In this document: positions 25,501 to 29,265 of the stretch, in pieces
Position numbering within the stretch: the first letter of the stretch is position 1
Layout: each line of letters starts with the position of its first letter
Program-made: the position numbers and the translations under genes
Assembly: GCA_011524845.1 (NCBI GenBank)
Contig: WTJL01000213.1
Coordinates: 19,778-49,042, forward strand
Direction of reading: 5' to 3'
Source: Flavobacteriales bacterium
Lineage (GTDB): Bacteria > Bacteroidota > Bacteroidia > Flavobacteriales_D > Sanyastnellaceae
DNA: 29,265 nt
The notes under the pieces: generated by a model
Databases searched by the model: none
Told to the model about the DNA's origin: nothing
Seen by the model: only the letters and a program-made list of their open reading frames with translations

Positions 25501-28500
25501 TCCACGCCCGGTGAATGGTACGTGTACTTTGAGGGAGGAATCGGCGGTTGCTCCTCCTTGGACTCTGTTCACGTGACAATTCATCCGGCCCCGACCCACG
25601 ACCACCTCGATTACGTGGCGGCATGCGGAGGATCGACCTTGGACTTTGACTTCAGTGCGTCAGGCACCGGTGGCGTGTGTTGGAGTTTCCAGTGGTACGA
25701 CCAAACGCCCTTGGCATGCAGCGACAGCACGACGTGGGAGGTGGATGGCTCAGGATTTGTGGCGTGGGAGGTCGTCGACTCTTTGGGGTGTTCGTCCAAC
25801 ATGGTGTTTGAACTCGAAGATTGGGGCGGGCCTCAGGCCATCGCAGGTGGCGACACCACGCTGTGCCTTGGCGCAACCCCCAATGTGATGGAATTCGAAT
25901 TTGGGGAACCGTACGCCCTCGGCTGCAACCCCACGTCCGGAGAATGGTCTGGCCAAGGGGCCAGCTATGAATTCTTCGCGGAAGTGTGGAACGACGGCAA
26001 CTGCGTGCAACCCGAAGAGCCATGGACGGACAGCGTTTGGGTGTTCAATGCAAACGAATTGGGAGAGTTTGAATGGATTTGGACCGTGGTGGATTGTCAC
26101 GGATGCATCGACCAAGACACCATCACCGTCACCGTGGAGGAACCCACTCCCCCCTTCATTCCTTCCCTCGATTTTTGTCTGGAAGATCCCGTAGGCCTTG
26201 TGAGCCCCCAAATTGGGGCGTGCTGGACAGGGCCCGGCATTGACCCCAACTACGTCTTCGACCCCTATGTGGCGGGTGTGGGAGAGCACACCTGGACAGT
26301 GGGATTTGGAGAAGGCAGTTGCGCCATGCACGACACCGTGGTGGCAGTGGTCAATCCCAACCCCGAGCCGTCACTCCTTTCCCTGGGTGAAAACCCGTGC
26401 ATCGGCACCCCATTCAACGTGTGTTTGGACGAGAGCGATCCTGTGGTGTCGTCATGGACCGTGCAATGGTCCTCCTACCCCGACATGCAGGGCACCGAAG
26501 GATGCGAGGGACCCTGCTGCACCATGCTCAACGCCCAAAGCGGCTCCGTCACGGCCTTGGTCACGGACACCAAGGGATGCACCGGGGAGGCAGAGCAGGT
26601 CATTTCCTTGGCCACCACCATTCCTGTCACCCTTCCTGACACCTTGGAGTTTTGTGCGGATGGAGGAGAACACCTGTTGCTCGGCGCTTTGCCTGCCTTT
26701 GGTGTTTGGAGTGGAGACATGGTCCTCGAAGACAGCTTGTTTGTGACAGAGGAACAGGGGCTGTTTGACCTCGTGTACAGCTACGTGTCACCTGATGGTT
26801 GCTTGAGCGAGGGGTTTGCCACGGCCCAAGTCGTGGCCGTGCCCGAGCCTGAAATCGCCACTCCATCGACAGAAACGTGCTGGTTGTCCCCGCTGCTGTT
26901 GCAATCTGCAGACGATGGTGTTTGGATTGGAGAAGGGATCAATGCTGACGGCTCCATTCAGGTGGCTGCACCAGGAACCTACACCTATCAACTTGCCGTC
27001 GGCGAGGGCTCGTGTTACGCCTTCGACGAAGTGGATGTGACGTTCCTTCCGCTGCCTTCCAGCAACATCTTGACCCAATTTAACGGGGCTTCGACGCCGC
27101 TGTGCACCGATGAGCCTCTGGCCATCGACATCTCTGAGGAATACATCGTCGAGAACGGCATTGTCAACGGCTTTGCCCTCGGTTGCGAGGGTTTGCAAGG
27201 CACTTTCCCGCATTTCACGTTCCAACCCAACGAAGACTGCGCCATCAGTGTGGTCGTCCAAGACGAGAACGGTTGCTCTGCATCCGAGACCCACACGATT
27301 GTTGTCCCGGGACCGCAGCCCTTTTATCCTGGACCGGGAGTCCCCATTTGCTTGGGCCAAACCGCGGAGCTCGACGGATACATTGTCCCTGGATGCAATG
27401 CCGACGACCTCGAGTGGCTGGGAGAATGTGTGACTCCTGACGGCCAAATCGTGGCCAGTGAAGTGGGCATTTGTGTGGTGGAATTGCACGTTGACGATTG
27501 CAACGGTTGTCCACTCGTGGGGGAGCGGGAAATTTTGGTGCTGGATGTGCCTTCGGTCAACATCGCTTGGGAAGATTCCGTGGTGTGCGACGGCGAAGAG
27601 GTCGACATGGCGGTGGACGTGTACGGTGGAAGTTTGAGCTACGAGTGGACCTGGGTGGATGGAAGCCTTCTCAGCGCACCCGACACGCCCTGGGTGGCGG
27701 TCAATGAAGGCCTCGCGCCCATCGATGTGGAGGTGTCGGTTTCCGCCGAAAACCTGTGCGGAGTCAACGACGATTCGGCAACTTTGACCATCAACCCGAC
27801 CATTGAAATCAACCCCAGCTCGAGTGCCACGGGCACGCCTCTGTTGGACAGCATGGCATGTGCCCCAGTGTGGATGACCTTTGTCGCAGAGGCGCCTGGC
27901 GCCAGTGAGTGGGTGTGGTCGGACTGGATGGAGCAGGATCCCGACATGCCCAACGCGGCGACCTTTGTCGTGGATGCAGTCGACACCGTGACGGTGTTTG
28001 ACTTGAGTGTTCAGGCAGGCATCACGGCGAGCATGTGCTCGAACCCCACAGCATGGACCTTGACCGTGGTTCCCGAGCCCCAAGCCCAACTTTCAGCCGA
28101 CCTCACCGATTTCTGTGGCGACGCCTTTGAGCCTGGATTGGAATACACCGCGGAACAAGGTGCCCCTGAATGGGCCTGGACGGGCGGCGGACTGCCCTCG
28201 GGCTTTCCGGACGAATGGACCATCACCGAGAGCGGTGCCACCGTCCTAACGCTTGTGGTGACCACGGAGGTCCCGGGCGCATCGTGCGCGTCCACCGCGA
28301 CCCTCCCCCTTTCTCTCTACCCGCAACCGGTGGCCGATTTTGCCCTTCTTTCCGACTCGGTGGTCTGCGCACCAGGTACGTTTGAAATTTTGGACTTGAG
28401 TGCGGACGCCGTCGAAATCGCCTGGTACGTCGACTACGTGGGGGGATGGTTGGATCCGGGAGAAACGCTGAACCTGCTGTTGCCCATTGCCGGTCAGTAT

Positions 28501-29148
28501 GGCATGGCCTGGGCGGCCCTCGGCGAGGGAGGCTGCAACGACACGTTGTTTGTCTCCGACGTCTTTGAAGTGCTGCCATCGCCCAATGCGGACATTTGGT
28601 CCAACCAGCCCGCGTTCATTCCATGGAGCATGGAGGGAACGGAGTTTGTCTTCAACGACATCAGCCTTGGTGGCGACAGCACCATCTGGACGGTGGGCGA
28701 CAGCACCATCATCGACGAGGACATCTTGAATTTCTTCTATGAAGATCCCGGAGTCTATTCGGTTTCGCAACAGGTGTACAACGCGTTTGGTTGCCAGGAC
28801 ACGGTGAGTTTCCGCTTTGAAATCATCGACGAACTGGCCATCCACGTCCCCACGGCATTCACGCCCAACGGCGACGACTTGAACGACGTTTGGAAGCCTG
28901 TCCTCGCCGGTGAAAGCCGCATCGAAGCGTATCACCTTCAGGTCCTCAGCAGGTCAGGTCAAGTGATGTTCGAAACCTTCGATCCGGACGCTGCGTGGGA
29001 CGCCTTGGACGTGCCACGACCGGAACGCCTTGAGGACGTCTCCAACAGCGTCTTCATGTACGTGTTGCGTGTGCTTCCGGAGGCCACCCCATTGGAGCCC
29101 AATCCGGAATGGTTCGAATACACGGGGCACGTCATGATTGTGGACTGA
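22561..29148 (+). CDS. Giant PKD/Ig-like surface protein with T9SS type B sorting domain
   Basis: The 2195-residue protein has a signal peptide (1-35, ending ASLAWAQ) and then a long chain of beta-sandwich modules rich in cysteine and poor in lysine. PKD-like modules are visible near residues 135-215 (VNWGDGTVETLD, then HAYDQAGSYSV) and 2010-2090 (YEDPGVYSVSQQVYNAFG). At least six modules share a G-x-W-[ST]-G-x-G-type motif. Residues about 904-925 hold a Cys-rich DDPTACNYN motif like one in the GH13 protein. The last 100 residues (HVPTAFTPNGDDLNDVWKP onward) are a type B (gliding-motility, CHU_C) sorting domain, so the protein should be exported by T9SS and held at the surface. The likely role is adhesion or gliding; the ligand is unknown. 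The gene stands alone, divergent from the lamin-tail gene. Confidence 0.93.
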   Translation: MAVFPSSNAHGLVWFCSKWTATLVLLFSASLAWAQPGGLGCLVDAGISPQEVCVDDHIFLGGNPTVPEALSGEVASIMWSVVTPGVEVEFSPSAFEANPQVYIDQVTTFEVTMTLNDGSTCSSQVTLMPIEQPTLDLPTSIVQCDGVLQVQFVNATPSNSVFIDYQVNWGDGTVETLDWAEGFSHAYDQAGSYSVGVIADLGLCSNSASVEVFVGSAPSSPNLVIDPTVCSSSSLELVWQGLSDYPLGTAWLLEVEGAPAFSGQVQPGTSDTLTWQFGSVTDCVDALSSVSFYAEALNTCSSPTEPSVGSAEVQVQLEPTADVSLVGDSCAQVTLQVGEDTFCPDLLEHQWSVTQNGQPAALSTLNGGPTEPYWVFLADSGHYEVVLQSVNDACGSASDTSAFCVEMPTPTSWDSGDLVDGAALQRCIGDSIFLGIDSLIPVCTDSIAVSWSILPLDASSDTDVVGMTTDSQFGRWFTFDSLGHFLIELGGAAGCGDFTLSASVLVTEVPELQLSSYDSGQEADSVLCVGETVTVTASLDAYQLTNGAYGLEWTLLDTAGVPSNAADIVQFGDSSVIVQALTAGVVNVALQVSGTCGVAHDTLSLTIEGPYPNNYTVLSGVELDLPTPYPVFMQCLEDTLVLQYNAPWAEEVNISALALDVVEVVDIDPPHVGNLMWLSTGENLAFEIQYVSNAGCVYEDTLSFRSLFLPEIHVFTPDVVCGGEDAQFDAEVIPGSTGIMAAYDWIQVNGPNTASDLGVVVQTTEDPVFFAPPPCNVGLHMHAQVTDNYGCVGVTPNPASGYASCPAPPQALGNGTSGSVATCTAQDSLATLALLGIPEGGVWTAPEGVVLNNDTATATASQGNAYINLQYTIVSDLGCPSSSGLCWIQASQDSTGTCDIPEICDDPTACNYNFPPECGITGCIYLPDLPDANIVEDSLTFCQSSASHALSALEPTMGTWSGQGVSNTDGLWGSGAWLSLSTPGEWYVYFEGGIGGCSSLDSVHVTIHPAPTHDHLDYVAACGGSTLDFDFSASGTGGVCWSFQWYDQTPLACSDSTTWEVDGSGFVAWEVVDSLGCSSNMVFELEDWGGPQAIAGGDTTLCLGATPNVMEFEFGEPYALGCNPTSGEWSGQGASYEFFAEVWNDGNCVQPEEPWTDSVWVFNANELGEFEWIWTVVDCHGCIDQDTITVTVEEPTPPFIPSLDFCLEDPVGLVSPQIGACWTGPGIDPNYVFDPYVAGVGEHTWTVGFGEGSCAMHDTVVAVVNPNPEPSLLSLGENPCIGTPFNVCLDESDPVVSSWTVQWSSYPDMQGTEGCEGPCCTMLNAQSGSVTALVTDTKGCTGEAEQVISLATTIPVTLPDTLEFCADGGEHLLLGALPAFGVWSGDMVLEDSLFVTEEQGLFDLVYSYVSPDGCLSEGFATAQVVAVPEPEIATPSTETCWLSPLLLQSADDGVWIGEGINADGSIQVAAPGTYTYQLAVGEGSCYAFDEVDVTFLPLPSSNILTQFNGASTPLCTDEPLAIDISEEYIVENGIVNGFALGCEGLQGTFPHFTFQPNEDCAISVVVQDENGCSASETHTIVVPGPQPFYPGPGVPICLGQTAELDGYIVPGCNADDLEWLGECVTPDGQIVASEVGICVVELHVDDCNGCPLVGEREILVLDVPSVNIAWEDSVVCDGEEVDMAVDVYGGSLSYEWTWVDGSLLSAPDTPWVAVNEGLAPIDVEVSVSAENLCGVNDDSATLTINPTIEINPSSSATGTPLLDSMACAPVWMTFVAEAPGASEWVWSDWMEQDPDMPNAATFVVDAVDTVTVFDLSVQAGITASMCSNPTAWTLTVVPEPQAQLSADLTDFCGDAFEPGLEYTAEQGAPEWAWTGGGLPSGFPDEWTITESGATVLTLVVTTEVPGASCASTATLPLSLYPQPVADFALLSDSVVCAPGTFEILDLSADAVEIAWYVDYVGGWLDPGETLNLLLPIAGQYGMAWAALGEGGCNDTLFVSDVFEVLPSPNADIWSNQPAFIPWSMEGTEFVFNDISLGGDSTIWTVGDSTIIDEDILNFFYEDPGVYSVSQQVYNAFGCQDTVSFRFEIIDELAIHVPTAFTPNGDDLNDVWKPVLAGESRIEAYHLQVLSRSGQVMFETFDPDAAWDALDVPRPERLEDVSNSVFMYVLRVLPEATPLEPNPEWFEYTGHVMIVD

Positions 29149-29161
29149 AGCGGATGCGAGG

Positions 29162-29265
29162 TCAAGCGCGACCTTCCTCGATGGCCAACTTGACTTTCCG
29201 GGTCAATCCTCGGTGGACGAGGTCGTAGCTGTGGTCCACCAGCTCCAGAAACATCGTCCATGACA
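29162..29265 (-). CDS. C-terminal end of a MmcQ/YjbR-like protein (cut by window edge)
   Basis: Only 33 residues and the TGA stop are visible. They read SWTMFLELVDHSYDLV and then HRGLTRKVKLAIEEGRA. The LVDHSYDLV...LTRKV pattern resembles the C-terminus of MmcQ/YjbR-family proteins (usually about 110-120 residues, with an L-I-D-x-S-Y-x-L-V end). The family's function is poorly known and the match is short. The gene converges on the giant surface-protein gene with 13 nt between the stop codons. A small inverted repeat AGGTC-N6-GACCT (29159-29174) lies at the junction. Confidence 0.5.
   Translation of the reverse strand, partial: SWTMFLELVDHSYDLVHRGLTRKVKLAIEEGRA

Noticed and set aside
1..29265. 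CRISPR array, insertion sequence, prophage or integron parts
   Set aside because: No regularly spaced repeats, transposase, integrase or phage-like genes were seen; the only repeats are short inverted or tandem ones listed above.

Overview
The window looks like chromosomal DNA of a fairly GC-rich member of the Bacteroidota, probably a marine or aquatic flavobacterial-type lineage. The evidence is three C-terminal type IX secretion (T9SS) sorting domains (two type A, one type B), a TonB-dependent receptor with an N-terminal carboxypeptidase-regulatory-like domain, promoters of the Bacteroidota form TTTG-N19-TAnnTTTG, and weak or absent Shine-Dalgarno sequences. The phylum is well supported. 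Anything finer is inference.

Layout. (1) 1-2178, minus strand: radC, wecB and the N-terminal part of a polysaccharide-deacetylase-like protein form a tight cluster. (2) 2190-3345: rpsT with its own terminator and promoter, a small C2-like lipoprotein gene with a promoter that places the start of transcription at the start codon, and a candidate small RNA. (3) 3346-4986, plus strand: a secreted FG-GAP/ASPIC-UnbV repeat protein ending in a dockerin-like tail. (4) 5004-22467, minus strand: ten genes in one direction with no gap above 61 nt. In order of transcription they encode a lamin-tail-domain T9SS protein, a TonB-dependent receptor, a phospholipase-D-superfamily T9SS protein, phenylalanine 4-hydroxylase, a secreted alpha/beta-hydrolase with a dockerin-like tail, a sodium:solute symporter, a fused GHMP sugar kinase-nucleotidyltransferase, CutC, a GH20 beta-N-acetylhexosaminidase lipoprotein and a GH13 alpha-amylase-family protein with a dockerin-like tail. 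(5) 22561-29148, plus strand: a 2195-residue PKD/Ig-like surface protein with a type B sorting domain. (6) 29162-29265: the 3' end of a minus-strand gene resembling MmcQ/YjbR.

How the genes may work together. The symporter, kinase-nucleotidyltransferase, CutC and GH20 genes are joined by 1-nt gaps or a 4-nt overlap. They look like one glycan-salvage cassette: GH20 releases an amino sugar outside the cytoplasm, the symporter imports a sugar, and the fused enzyme turns it into a sugar-1-phosphate and then an NDP-sugar. The lamin-tail, receptor and PLD genes look like a secretion and uptake cassette, possibly for nucleic acids or other phosphodiesters. Three secreted proteins (FG-GAP, hydrolase, GH13) lack a recognisable T9SS domain and instead end in EF-hand/dockerin-like segments that finish with FG-x-x-C. 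The unusual items are this shared tail, the kinase-first fusion enzyme and the candidate small RNA. No CRISPR array, insertion sequence, tRNA or rRNA was seen.
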